Made by a program: the position numbers and the translations under genes | The notes under the pieces: generated by a model | Told to the model about the DNA's origin: nothing | Seen by the model: only the letters and a program-made list of their open reading frames with translations | Database searches by the model: none | Shown: piece after piece, positions 35,190 through 43,298 of the stretch | How positions within the stretch are numbered: position 1 is the first letter of the stretch | Layout: each line of letters opens with the position of its first letter | NCBI GenBank assembly: GCA_027592755.1 | Contig: JAQCLE010000020.1 | Coordinates: forward strand, 1 to 48,926 | From: Bacteroidota bacterium | GTDB taxonomy: Bacteria; Bacteroidota; Bacteroidia; Cytophagales; Cyclobacteriaceae | DNA: 48,926 nt | Reading direction: 5' to 3'

Positions 35190-37934
35190 TCATCTGTTAT
35201 TTATAAGTTGGTCATGAATGAAGGATTCGACTCGTTTGGATAGTTTTGCAATAGAAGGTTCATCAAAAACAACAGTTACCGGGAAGTCCAACTGAATAGC
35301 TTCATTAATACGGGTCACTATCCGTATGGCTTGTAGTGACTGACCTCCAAGATCTAGGAAATCATCTGTAACCCCTATTTTTGTTATTCCCAGAACTTCT
35401 GACCAAATATCTGCTATTAGTTTTTCGATTTCATTTCTTGGTGCTATATACTCGGATGTTAACGCCTCGGCAGATTCGAAATGAGACATGGCATCTCGGT
35501 TAATTTTACCATTTTCATTGAGAGGCATTCCATTGATTCTGATAAATTGACGAGGAATCATAAACTCGGGTAACTGACTATGTAAAAAACCTTTCAGCTC
35601 AGCTCCATCAATTTCTTTTTCAGAAACATAATAAGCAATCAGACTTCTTTCATTGTTCTCTTTTTCAACATAACCTATTTCGTCCAATATTTGAAGTACT
35701 TCTTCTTCATTAATTTCCTCATTAATTTCTTCAAGAGCGGCATTACGGGTTTTGTGTCCTACACGAACATCCCAGCTATAGGGAAAAGCATAATTATTAT
35801 AACCCAGAGTCTTCTTGTGTGTATATATTCCTACTTTATTAATAAGGCAATTAGTTGATCGTCCTGTATCGGTTGGGCGGATCCAGGGTAGTTTTTTATC
35901 CAGATATGTGAGCATTTCTTGGAGTTCGGCATCACAATATCTATAAAAATCAACATATTGAACTTTTTCAAAGGTTTGGTCATCCTTAAATATCGAAGTA
36001 TCTATTAAGCGGGAGAATGTATCATTCATGCGATGGTATGCCTTTCTGGCGTCAAGAATGGTTTGGTCAATTTTTCCCGTGTCTATATTTTTTTTCCAAA
36101 AAAGTTCCTCCGTCAATCTTGTTTCAAAAAATTGTCCTCGTGAAAGACCAGTAACCACAAAGTGGATGCCTCTTTCCAGTGCTAACTGAGTACTTAGGGT
36201 ATAAATTGTCTTGAAGCAACCATTGCAGACGTTACTATGCTTTTTAAGGCTGTCAACAAAAATCTCATTCATAGCTTCCGTTTGACCAAAAATGTGATCA
36301 ACTCCTAATGAATTAACTACCCGGGTAATGTTATCCTTGGCTTGGTCTGAAATGTATCCATTATCAAGTGTATAGGCCAGTACATTTACCCCCATTTCCA
36401 CTATTCGGGCTAAAGCATACGTGCTGTCTTTTCCTCCGCTAAATAACACAATACAGTCATATTGACTATCTCGGTCGTCTTTAGATTTACCTAACAGTTC
36501 TTTTAAATCTTCAATTGTTTTGAAATAGTCACTGACCCTTTCTTTATAAGCTCCAAAAGATGTGCAAAGGCTATAAATACCATTTTCATCAAACTTTATC
36601 TGAGGATAATTGGATGGTAATCCACACTTTTTACAATAATTGATACTCTCACCAATCTTAATTTTTTCCGTTATTTCTCTTAGACTGACAGCCGAATTTG
36701 ATATCTCTGGATGCTTGTTAATTGAGTGTTCAATTTCTCCGGGTTCAATTCTAATTCCTCCTAATTTTAGTTGATCATCCGACCGGCCCAGATATTCTAT
36801 TTTACCCTGCTGATTGACCCTGGCAAAATCCCCTGTCTTATACATCAAATGACCAGGTAAAAAAGGATTAGACATAAATTTTTCATTAGTAAGTTCTTGC
36901 TTCCCCCAATACCCATCTGCCAAACCGGTACCAGATAGGTATAATTCTCCCCGTACACCTATCGGTACCTCATTATAGTAATTGTCGAGTACCAAAGCAC
37001 TTATATTTGGAATGGGCTCACCGATTGGTACTGACTTATTTGAAAAATCTAAAGGTTCGATTTTGTGAACAATGCAGCCTACTGTCGCCTCAGTTGGACC
37101 ATACTCATTAAAAGTGTCGACCTCAGCGCCAAAGGATGAATAGGCTGATTGAGCCAAAGATGCTTTAAAATTCTCCCCACCAACAATTATTGTCTTTATA
37201 AGCGATTTCTTCAAATCTCTATCAACAATCAGTGCCAGATGAGATGGGGTCAATTTAATAATGTTAACTCTATTCTCGTCGATCACTCGGAGAATAGACA
37301 GGTCATTTTTAGATCCTTCTTCCTGATAGATTAAGATTTTTCCCACACAAATAAGCGGTAGAAAAATTGAGGTAATAGTTAAATCAAAGGCTACAGATGT
37401 GAATAAAGGAAAAATGGTGTTGTTATCAATTGAGTATTCTTTTTGAGCCCAGGACAGGTAATTCATGAGTGCTCCATGAGATACCATTACCCCCTTTGGT
37501 GCGCCGGTGGATCCCGAGGTATACATTATGTAAGCCAAATCTGTGGAGACAGGGCTCAATACTTCAAAATTGAGGCTATATTCTTCAATGGCTGTCCATT
37601 CTTCATGTAAGTCAAGTACCTGGACTCTTGTTTCATTAACAGTATCTGCCAACTCAGTTTCCGTCAGAAGCAGCGATAGATCAGCATCTCTGATCATCTG
37701 TTCAATTCGTGCTGAAGGATAATCTGAAGCGATTGGAATATAGGTTACTCCAGACTTTAAGATTCCCAGCAGACCAATTATAATTTCAGGAGACCGTTTT
37801 AGGTAGATTCCTATTCTCTCACCCTTTTTGATTCCAATCCCGCTTATATACCCGGCTAATTGAGTTGATTTTATGTGAAGATCCCTGTAGGTTATTTGTT
37901 GATCTTCAAATTCTATCGCAACTCTTTCTGGATT
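35190..37934 (-). CDS. NRPS adenylation domain with inserted PP-loop domain, plus carrier domain (second half of an amber-split NRPS)
   Basis: The frame is open from the TAG at 37935-37937; its first ATG is at 37697. Before that ATG it encodes the missing start of the adenylation domain (NPERVAIEFEDQQITYRDL, motif A1; then LLGILKSGVTYIPI, motif A2). Counting from 37697: A3 YTSGSTGAPKG (59-69), A4 FDLT with the amino-group-binding Asp105, A5 NEYGPTE (197-203), A7 YKTGD (286-290), A8 GIRIEPGEIE (314-323), A9 LPEFMIP (709-715), A10 NENGKINR (727-734). A carrier domain with LGGQSL (Ser787) closes it. Between A8 and A9 sits an inserted PP-loop domain of about 340 residues. No thioesterase follows. 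It is in the same frame as the condensation domain upstream; translated alone from 37697 it would lack A1 and A2. Confidence 0.85.
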   Translation of the reverse strand, partial: NPERVAIEFEDQQITYRDLHIKSTQLAGYISGIGIKKGERIGIYLKRSPEIIIGLLGILKSGVTYIPIASDYPSARIEQMIRDADLSLLLTETELADTVNETRVQVLDLHEEWTAIEEYSLNFEVLSPVSTDLAYIMYTSGSTGAPKGVMVSHGALMNYLSWAQKEYSIDNNTIFPLFTSVAFDLTITSIFLPLICVGKILIYQEEGSKNDLSILRVIDENRVNIIKLTPSHLALIVDRDLKKSLIKTIIVGGENFKASLAQSAYSSFGAEVDTFNEYGPTEATVGCIVHKIEPLDFSNKSVPIGEPIPNISALVLDNYYNEVPIGVRGELYLSGTGLADGYWGKQELTNEKFMSNPFLPGHLMYKTGDFARVNQQGKIEYLGRSDDQLKLGGIRIEPGEIEHSINKHPEISNSAVSLREITEKIKIGESINYCKKCGLPSNYPQIKFDENGIYSLCTSFGAYKERVSDYFKTIEDLKELLGKSKDDRDSQYDCIVLFSGGKDSTYALARIVEMGVNVLAYTLDNGYISDQAKDNITRVVNSLGVDHIFGQTEAMNEIFVDSLKKHSNVCNGCFKTIYTLSTQLALERGIHFVVTGLSRGQFFETRLTEELFWKKNIDTGKIDQTILDARKAYHRMNDTFSRLIDTSIFKDDQTFEKVQYVDFYRYCDAELQEMLTYLDKKLPWIRPTDTGRSTNCLINKVGIYTHKKTLGYNNYAFPYSWDVRVGHKTRNAALEEINEEINEEEVLQILDEIGYVEKENNERSLIAYYVSEKEIDGAELKGFLHSQLPEFMIPRQFIRINGMPLNENGKINRDAMSHFESAEALTSEYIAPRNEIEKLIADIWSEVLGITKIGVTDDFLDLGGQSLQAIRIVTRINEAIQLDFPVTVVFDEPSIAKLSKRVESFIHDQLINNR
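35649..36671 (-). other. inserted PP-loop (N-acetyl-sugar amidotransferase-like) domain within the adenylation domain
   Basis: Residues about 343-683 of the 37697 frame do not belong to an adenylation domain. They start with a small Cys motif, YCKKCGLPSNYP then FDENGIYSLC (Cys355, 358, 378), as at the N-terminus of PseA/WbpG-like amidotransferases. The ATP-pyrophosphatase P-loop VLFSGGKDSTYALA (SGGKDST 420-426) and a second CxxC, SNVCNGCFKTIYTL (Cys491, 494), follow. Further on are GLSRGQFFETR and DTGRSTNCLINKVG (Cys617). PP-loop enzymes adenylate a carbonyl or a base so that an amine or sulfur nucleophile can attack. The cysteines could hold Zn or an Fe-S cluster. Adenylation sequence resumes cleanly at NERSLIAYYV. 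Confidence 0.8.
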
Positions 37935-37937
37935 CTA
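37935..37937 (-). other. in-frame amber codon separating condensation and adenylation domains
   Basis: TAG at codon 468 counted from 39338. The codons on both sides read through in one frame as a normal C-A linker: VIDLIAQQAI, stop, NPERVAIEFED. One base change would give 1,382 continuous sense codons. No good start codon lies close behind it. Confidence 0.85.
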
Positions 37938-39338
37938 AATTGCTTGTTGAGCTATCAAATCAATCACGCTCTTCTTATAAAGATCAGGGAATGAACGGGC
38001 TGATTTCTTAAGTTTCTTCAGAGCAACAAGCGGGGGTTGACCTAATGCCTGATTTGGGTTATCAAGAAAAGCGTCGAGTAGTGCTACGAAATGAACCGGG
38101 ATCGTTTCTATTTGATAGTTACTGAAAATGCCCATATTCAAATCGAAATGCAATTGGAATTTTCCGGATGAATTAAAATCGTGAACCTGAAGTCTTAAAA
38201 TATGGCTGGTGTCTATATGGTTTGAATGAATCCAGGTTGTCTCACATGGAATGCCACTAAAATCCTCAAATGACATGTTCATGTAATTAAGAATAACATT
38301 ATAAGCCTTACTCCAATCTGGTTGGCTTACTCCGGGCACGGCATTCTTTATAAACTCTGTTGTTTCCGCTCTTACTTCAGCAATTAAGTCACAGAACATT
38401 TTTTTATCGCTTAAGTCTGCTGTCAATGGAAATATTTCAATGAACATTCCAGTGGTTTCCTTGAGAGATTTGGAAGGTCTGTTGTGAATGGGGGATCCCA
38501 TGGTTATCTTATCTTCACCACTAACTCTATGAAGAAATGTGAATAAAAGAGCTGAGAAAATATTGAATATTGATAAATCCTTGCTCCAAGTTCTTGCTTC
38601 TTTTGAATCCGCCAATTGCCTTATCCTTCCGGATATGTCGCTACTTAGGGTAAGTGAGATTCGCTTGGATTCTGTAGATGAAGATCTTGTTGGAATTCCA
38701 TAGATAGTTCTCAATTGTTTCCGGCTAACTTTTTCCTTCCAGTAATTTTCTATTTTAAGTCGGTTACTATATTTAGCCTGGTTTCGCTCAAAATCTAAAA
38801 AAGTAGAGTAGTCATGGAAATGGTCATATTCCGAGCGATCCCCGTTTTTGATAGATTCATATAAATTACTCAAACGTTTGAAGAGCAAAGATTGCGTCCA
38901 GCTATCCGTTATTAAATGATGCTCATTAAAATACCAGATATAGCGATCTTCGGAGATCTTGATAAGGATTGATTCAAAAAGACACTTCGATAGATCAAAT
39001 ATTTTCTGAGTTTGAAGTGATGCCCAGTCTAATATGTCCTTCTGTGATACAGCTCGGTCAGACCAGTCTAGAATTTCGACCTGGTATCCTAAGTTAGAAA
39101 CTACTTGCTGTTTGGGCTGCCCATCGAATTCTATAAATGTCAGCCTCATTGATTGCGACAGATCAACGAGCTTCTGGAAGGCCTGACGAAAACAATTCTC
39201 ATCAATAGGTCCTTCTAATTGCCATATTAAAGCTTCATTGTAAAGTGGAACAGTGGGTTTTAGCCGTTGCCCAATCCATATCATCAATTGACTTTGAGTA
39301 AGATCAAAGTATTCGTTGATGATTTCCTTATTCTTCAT
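37935..39338 (-). CDS. NRPS condensation domain (first half of an amber-split NRPS)
   Basis: A 467-residue condensation domain, which forms an amide bond between two carrier-bound substrates. It begins FDLTQSQLMIWIGQRL (motif C1). The catalytic motif is HHLITDS (140-146), so HHxxxD is kept and the usual Gly is Ser. MRLTF (C2) and GSPIHNRPSKSLKETTGMF (C5-like) are present. It stops at a TAG exactly in the linker to the adenylation domain, which continues in the same frame, so this is half of a C-A-PCP synthetase. Its start overlaps the carrier-protein gene by 11 bases. It would accept the aminoacyl group from that free carrier. A free-standing condensation protein with its own stop is possible but less likely. 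Confidence 0.88.
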   Translation of the reverse strand: MKNKEIINEYFDLTQSQLMIWIGQRLKPTVPLYNEALIWQLEGPIDENCFRQAFQKLVDLSQSMRLTFIEFDGQPKQQVVSNLGYQVEILDWSDRAVSQKDILDWASLQTQKIFDLSKCLFESILIKISEDRYIWYFNEHHLITDSWTQSLLFKRLSNLYESIKNGDRSEYDHFHDYSTFLDFERNQAKYSNRLKIENYWKEKVSRKQLRTIYGIPTRSSSTESKRISLTLSSDISGRIRQLADSKEARTWSKDLSIFNIFSALLFTFLHRVSGEDKITMGSPIHNRPSKSLKETTGMFIEIFPLTADLSDKKMFCDLIAEVRAETTEFIKNAVPGVSQPDWSKAYNVILNYMNMSFEDFSGIPCETTWIHSNHIDTSHILRLQVHDFNSSGKFQLHFDLNMGIFSNYQIETIPVHFVALLDAFLDNPNQALGQPPLVALKKLKKSARSFPDLYKKSVIDLIAQQAI

Positions 39339-39567
39339 TTCTCTCCCTGATTAAATAATTAACCATTGAATCAACGGACTGGAAATTCTCGATCGTCAGG
39401 TCCTGCGGTTCTACTTTGACCTCAAAATTTTGCTCTAAAAATGAAACGATCCTCATCAACCCAATCGAATCCACTATACCGCTTGTATATAGATCCTCTG
39501 ATTCAGTAACGGTTATTTGACCATCAAGCAATTCTTTAGAAATATAATCGATTATTTGCTGCTTCAT
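39328..39567 (-). CDS. free-standing acyl/peptidyl carrier protein
   Basis: A 79-residue carrier of the ACP/DltC/PCP fold with four predicted helices. The phosphopantetheine serine is in the DSIGL motif (Ser34; SGIVDSIGLMRIV). It overlaps the truncated adenylation gene by 4 bases and the condensation gene by 11, so all three are coupled. The truncated adenylation enzyme presumably loaded it, and the PPTase at 40645-41343 on the other strand is the natural candidate to activate it. Because its adenylation partner is damaged, the carrier may now be unloaded. Confidence 0.92.
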   Translation of the reverse strand: MKQQIIDYISKELLDGQITVTESEDLYTSGIVDSIGLMRIVSFLEQNFEVKVEPQDLTIENFQSVDSMVNYLIRERNEE

Positions 39568-40502
39568 GTCTGGGTTGGTTGTTTTGTGTCTTTACTCAGA
39601 AAGGAATAGTCTACTTTACCATTGGCGTTTCGTGGAATCTCTTTTACCAGTGTTATTTTTTGAGGCAAGAAATAGCGAGGAAGAAACTTTGTGATGTGTG
39701 ATGATAAATCGTCTTCGCTAAGATTGTGACCATCTTTTATACTTGCGATTGATTCAATAACTAAATTTTCATCATCAGATTGAATCGAAAAAACAGCAAC
39801 TTCTTTGACTGCAGGATGTCTTAAAAGAATCACTTCTATTTCATCCAATTCTATCCGGTAGCCTCTAATCTTTACCTGACGATCCTTTCGTCCAAGAAAA
39901 ATAAGATCTCCATTAATATCCAATTTGACGAGATCGCCAGTCCTGTAATAATATTTTCCATCTGCTCCTGAAAAAAATACTTTTTCTGTTAATTCAGGTT
40001 GATTCCAATATCCTTTCATAAGAGTTGAACTATGAACAAGTAGCTCTCCAGCCTCAGTCTTTTCGACGATATTATCATTGCCATCCACTATGAGCATGCT
40101 GGTTTCGGCCCATACTTTTCCAATAGGTATCGAATCATTCTCGGTAGGTGGTTCTTTCAGATTATAATATGTACAGTAACTTAATTCAGTCGGACCATAA
40201 GAATTCGTAAAAGTAGCCTGAGGCCAATAAGTCATTAATTTCTTGAGATGTTTAGCTGGAAAAGGTTCACCACTGTAAAGAACCTGGCGAAGTGAACCTA
40301 AATTACGATCAGCCAAAACTCCATAATCCAAAAGATTCATATAAATTAATGGTACTGCGGTTAGCATCGTGGGTTTTTCCTTTTCAAGAAGACTGGAAAG
40401 GCTGGCCGGAAATTTAATATGAGGTTCAGGAATAATCAATGTTGTGGCACCCACCAAAGGCCCGGAATAATATCCGAAATTGGATTGGTCGAAGTGCAGG
40501 GC
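39564..40502 (-). pseudogene. 5'-truncated amino acid adenylation domain gene
   Basis: The C-terminal two thirds of a stand-alone adenylation domain, which loads an amino acid on a carrier protein. The visible order is LHFDQSNFGYYSGPLVGATT (A4 region), NSYGPTE (A5), GELLVHSSTLMKGYW (A6), YYRTGDLV (A7), GYRIELDEIE (A8) and NANGKVDYS (A10). The ATP-binding A3 loop and everything before it, about 170 residues, are missing. Homology stops at about 40502, where the frame meets a TGA, and none of the three upstream frames contains the lost motifs. A TTG at 40457 could start a 297-residue product, but without A3 it should be inactive. The DltA/DltC-like pairing with the carrier gene is intact at the other end. 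Confidence 0.85.
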
Positions 40503-40629
40503 GCATCAGAGATTGCTTTTAAAACATTTTTCATCTTTTAAGGTGAAAGTGATGGAACTGGATATGCCAGAAGACGTGGTGGATACATGGTGGGCAGACT
40601 CTATGGCTGTGGTTGTGGCCGTTAAGTAG
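40501..40629 (+). pseudogene. 3' remnant of an unknown gene ahead of the PPTase
   Basis: An open frame of 42 codons ending in TAG reads like the tail of a real protein (MELDMPEDVVDTWWADSMAV, then VVAVK). It ends 15 bases before the PPTase start on the same strand. It has no start-side sequence: at its left end it meets the truncated adenylation gene in the opposite direction. I do not recognise the family. It could be chance, but the acidic and Trp-rich pattern and tight spacing to the PPTase favour a remnant. Confidence 0.4.
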
Positions 40630-40644
40630 AACCCATTCTTATAA

Positions 40645-41343
40645 ATGCAACAACTTACAGATGACATTGTTCACGTTTGGGAAGTGGACTTAAATGTCGA
40701 TCCGGCATTTCTGAAAACCTGTTCCAGAACATTGTCGCCTGACGAATTGGAAAGAGCTAATAAATACGCATTTGAAAAAGACCATAATTATTTTATTGCC
40801 AGGAGAGGAGTTTTACGAAAGCTGATAGGACACTATTTGAATGCTAAACCAGATTCAATATATTTCAATTACGGCCCTTTCGGAAAGCCTTACCTACCCA
40901 AATATCACGATTTTCAGTTCAATCTTGCTCATTCAAATGGGCATGCCTTGATGGCCTTCTCCATCAAAATACCACTGGGTATCGATTTGGAATTTATAAA
41001 CCGTAATCTTGAATTTGATAACATCGCCGATCATTTTTTTAGCAGAGGCGAAACAAAATCCCTGAAAAATGTGAGTACAGAACAAAAGGCGATTTCCTTT
41101 TATAATTGCTGGACCAGGAAAGAGGCTTTTATTAAAGCGAGGGGGGATGGGTTGACCTTTCCATTGGATAAATTCGAAGTGTCAATAGAGCCCAATGATC
41201 AAAAGGCACTTATTGGGCTTTACCACGATTCCGAAAATGCCGGTGACTGGACAATAAAATCGTTAGAGGTAGAAGGGGATTTTGCAGCTGCCCTGGCATT
41301 TAAGGATAAAAATATTTCAGTAAACTCCAACGTATGGGAGTAA
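40645..41343 (+). CDS. Sfp-type 4'-phosphopantetheinyl transferase
   Basis: A 232-residue PPTase that moves phosphopantetheine from CoA to the carrier serine. Hallmarks are FNYGPFGKPYL, FNLAHSNGHALMAFS, the Mg-binding GIDLEFINRN (Asp with the Glu two residues later) and FYNCWTRKEAFIKARGDGL (the WxxKEAxxK motif). Length matches the Sfp class. It lies beside the carrier protein and NRPS genes but on the opposite strand, so it most likely activates Ser34 of the free carrier and the carrier domain of the NRPS. It appears intact, although the region just upstream has been rearranged and its original promoter may be lost. Confidence 0.94.
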   Translation: MQQLTDDIVHVWEVDLNVDPAFLKTCSRTLSPDELERANKYAFEKDHNYFIARRGVLRKLIGHYLNAKPDSIYFNYGPFGKPYLPKYHDFQFNLAHSNGHALMAFSIKIPLGIDLEFINRNLEFDNIADHFFSRGETKSLKNVSTEQKAISFYNCWTRKEAFIKARGDGLTFPLDKFEVSIEPNDQKALIGLYHDSENAGDWTIKSLEVEGDFAAALAFKDKNISVNSNVWE

Positions 41344-41385
41344 GATCAGAAATTATGATTCAAAATAGAAGGATAAAATTTCATT

Positions 41386-42129
41386 TTACATCTTTCTGAT
41401 TAATTCTTTCATAAAAAGAAAGCAGAAGTAAGTATTTGTTATCAAATATCGTTTGAATAGCCTCTGAGGCTCGTGAATGAGGCGATAGAACCATTCCAAA
41501 CCCCAATTTCGGATCCATTTTGGTGCACGGGAATCAATTCCTGCAAAAAGTAGAAATGCTCCGCCAACTCCAAACATGGGGGCATTGATTTTTCCCAACA
41601 TTTTGGCAATCCATATCTCTTGCTTTGGGCAACCTAAACCTACCAAAACAATATTTGATTCGAATACATTAATCTCTTTTGCATGACGATCCAATTCTTC
41701 CTCATCTATTCTCCCAAATGGAGGGGAGAGGTATCCAGTACTTACAATAGGGAACTCTCTTTCCATTCTGAATTTTATCTTGCCTAAAACATCTTCAGTC
41801 GAGCCATAAAAAAAAACTTTTAGTTTCTCACTGTTTGCTTTGGAAAGTAAACTTAAAATCATGTCATTTCCCGCGATACGTTCACTTTTAGCCTTGCCTA
41901 AGATTCTCATAGAATAGAGCAGCGGCACTCCATCGGGACAAATAATATCAATTTTATTCAAGAGATGATTGAATTCCGTTGAATGATGGCTTTCATAAAT
42001 CATGTGGGAGTTCATAAAAGCTACACCTATTGACTTTCTGCTCCTGGCCAGGTGCAAAAAGTGGTCAAGAAATTCCGTATAGCTACTGAATGAAATATTC
42101 AATCCAAACAGTGAAAGGGATGAAATCAA
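41386..42129 (-). CDS. WecG/TagA/CpsF family glycosyltransferase (GT26)
   Basis: A 247-residue GT26 enzyme that adds the second sugar (ManNAc-type in WecG and TagA) to a lipid-linked GlcNAc. It has the substrate loop MNSHMIYESHHS, CPDGVPLLYSMRILG with the catalytic Asp, the GNDM stretch, and VGLGCPKQEIWIAK near the C-terminus, followed by a basic amphipathic tail for membrane contact. GT26 enzymes normally act after a WecA-type initiator, and the WecA-like gene in this locus is broken, so this step may now lack a substrate. It overlaps the next upstream gene by 4 bases (42126-42129). Confidence 0.92.
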   Translation of the reverse strand: MISSLSLFGLNISFSSYTEFLDHFLHLARSRKSIGVAFMNSHMIYESHHSTEFNHLLNKIDIICPDGVPLLYSMRILGKAKSERIAGNDMILSLLSKANSEKLKVFFYGSTEDVLGKIKFRMEREFPIVSTGYLSPPFGRIDEEELDRHAKEINVFESNIVLVGLGCPKQEIWIAKMLGKINAPMFGVGGAFLLFAGIDSRAPKWIRNWGLEWFYRLIHEPQRLFKRYLITNTYFCFLFMKELIRKM

Positions 42130-43298
42130 TTTGCTTGGATTAATCCATCATAAATCTCCATAAGCATCTCATAGTTCTTTTCCTCTGAATATTTTGTCTC
42201 GAAATCTTTAGTGCAATTCTCACTTAGCATTTGCCTAAAATCAGGATTTTGAGTTATCCTGTCTACCTGGCATATCAAGTCCGATTCAACCCCTTTTTCG
42301 AAAAGTAAACCATTTTTTTCATGTTCAACTATAACACCCTGGTTTCCAAAATTTGATGATATGACAGGTATCCCCAAAGCAAAGGCTTCGACAATGACCA
42401 ATGGAAAGCCCTCATAACAAATTGATGGAAAGATCAAAGCTTTAGAGCATGCTAATGTGTTTAGAGCCGTCTTGTTATCCAGTTTCCCGGTAAAGCAAAT
42501 TTGATCATGATTGTTACACTCTTCCTTTAAATTTTTCATCAATTCACCGTCTCCGATAATAACAAGCTTACTCTTGATATTAGCATTCATCCATGCACGC
42601 ACCAAAAAATCGACTCCCTTTTCTTCACTCAATCTCCCAATGCAAACAAATTGATCCAGGATAGTGTTCGGCGGTTCCTGTTGTTGTTTTACAATAAAGT
42701 TGGGTTTGACATGAAGTTTTCTCTCATCAATACCCCATTCTTTGTAAATATCCCGTGAAAATTTGGTCAGGCATATGAATCCATTTACGAGTTGATTCCA
42801 GGTATCTTGTTTTTTATGATACTCAATCATATGAGCAACTACAAATGTCTGTAGGAAAGAATTACGATAGACTCTGTCCTTAATGGTTAAATAAGCCGAT
42901 CCTTTGATAGTTCTTAAATCCATTTTAGACTTATTGAAGAGAAGACCGTTAGGGTATAATAATCTAAAATTATGAAGGGTTAAAACAACCGGGATCTTGG
43001 CATCCTGACAGGCCTCGAAAATACTTGGGGAAAAGAGGGGGAAAAAATTATGTACATGTACTATGTGAGGTCTAAATTCCGAAAGGATTTTAGTCATCCT
43101 TTTCTTTTCACCTTGATTATAATGAGTTGTGAAAAGCAAAGAAAATTTATCAAAAATGGTTCGAATCCCTGTTTTGTTATCTTTTAAGTAAGTAAGGACC
43201 TCATGCCCTTTTGACCGAAGTAATTCTACCTCTTGTTCAAACACCTTGTCCTCGCCACCAGCTATCTTGTAGTAATTATGAACGAGAAGTACTTTCAT
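42126..43298 (-). CDS. GT4 family glycosyltransferase
   Basis: A 390-residue GT-B transferase of group 1. The N-terminal domain starts MKVLLVHNYYKIAGGEDKVF, with the GG loop that binds the acceptor side. The donor domain has VCIGRLSEEKGVDFLVRAW near 220 and the nucleotide-sugar signature SICYEGFPLVIVEAFALGIPVISS (E-x7-E pattern). It should add a sugar to a lipid-linked intermediate at the inner membrane face. It overlaps the Wzy/ligase-like gene by 23 bases and the WecG-type gene by 4, so this run is one operon. Sugar specificity is unknown. Confidence 0.93.
   Translation of the reverse strand: MKVLLVHNYYKIAGGEDKVFEQEVELLRSKGHEVLTYLKDNKTGIRTIFDKFSLLFTTHYNQGEKKRMTKILSEFRPHIVHVHNFFPLFSPSIFEACQDAKIPVVLTLHNFRLLYPNGLLFNKSKMDLRTIKGSAYLTIKDRVYRNSFLQTFVVAHMIEYHKKQDTWNQLVNGFICLTKFSRDIYKEWGIDERKLHVKPNFIVKQQQEPPNTILDQFVCIGRLSEEKGVDFLVRAWMNANIKSKLVIIGDGELMKNLKEECNNHDQICFTGKLDNKTALNTLACSKALIFPSICYEGFPLVIVEAFALGIPVISSNFGNQGVIVEHEKNGLLFEKGVESDLICQVDRITQNPDFRQMLSENCTKDFETKYSEEKNYEMLMEIYDGLIQAN

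Noticed and set aside
35175-35195. AGATGA/TCATCT hairpin at the NRPS stop codon as a terminator
   Set aside because: The stem is 6 bp, overlaps the stop codon, and has no T-run on the transcribed strand.
37698-37934. Region before 37697 as intergenic space between two NRPS genes
   Set aside because: It is open in the same frame and encodes the A1 and A2 motifs of the adenylation domain; only the TAG interrupts it.
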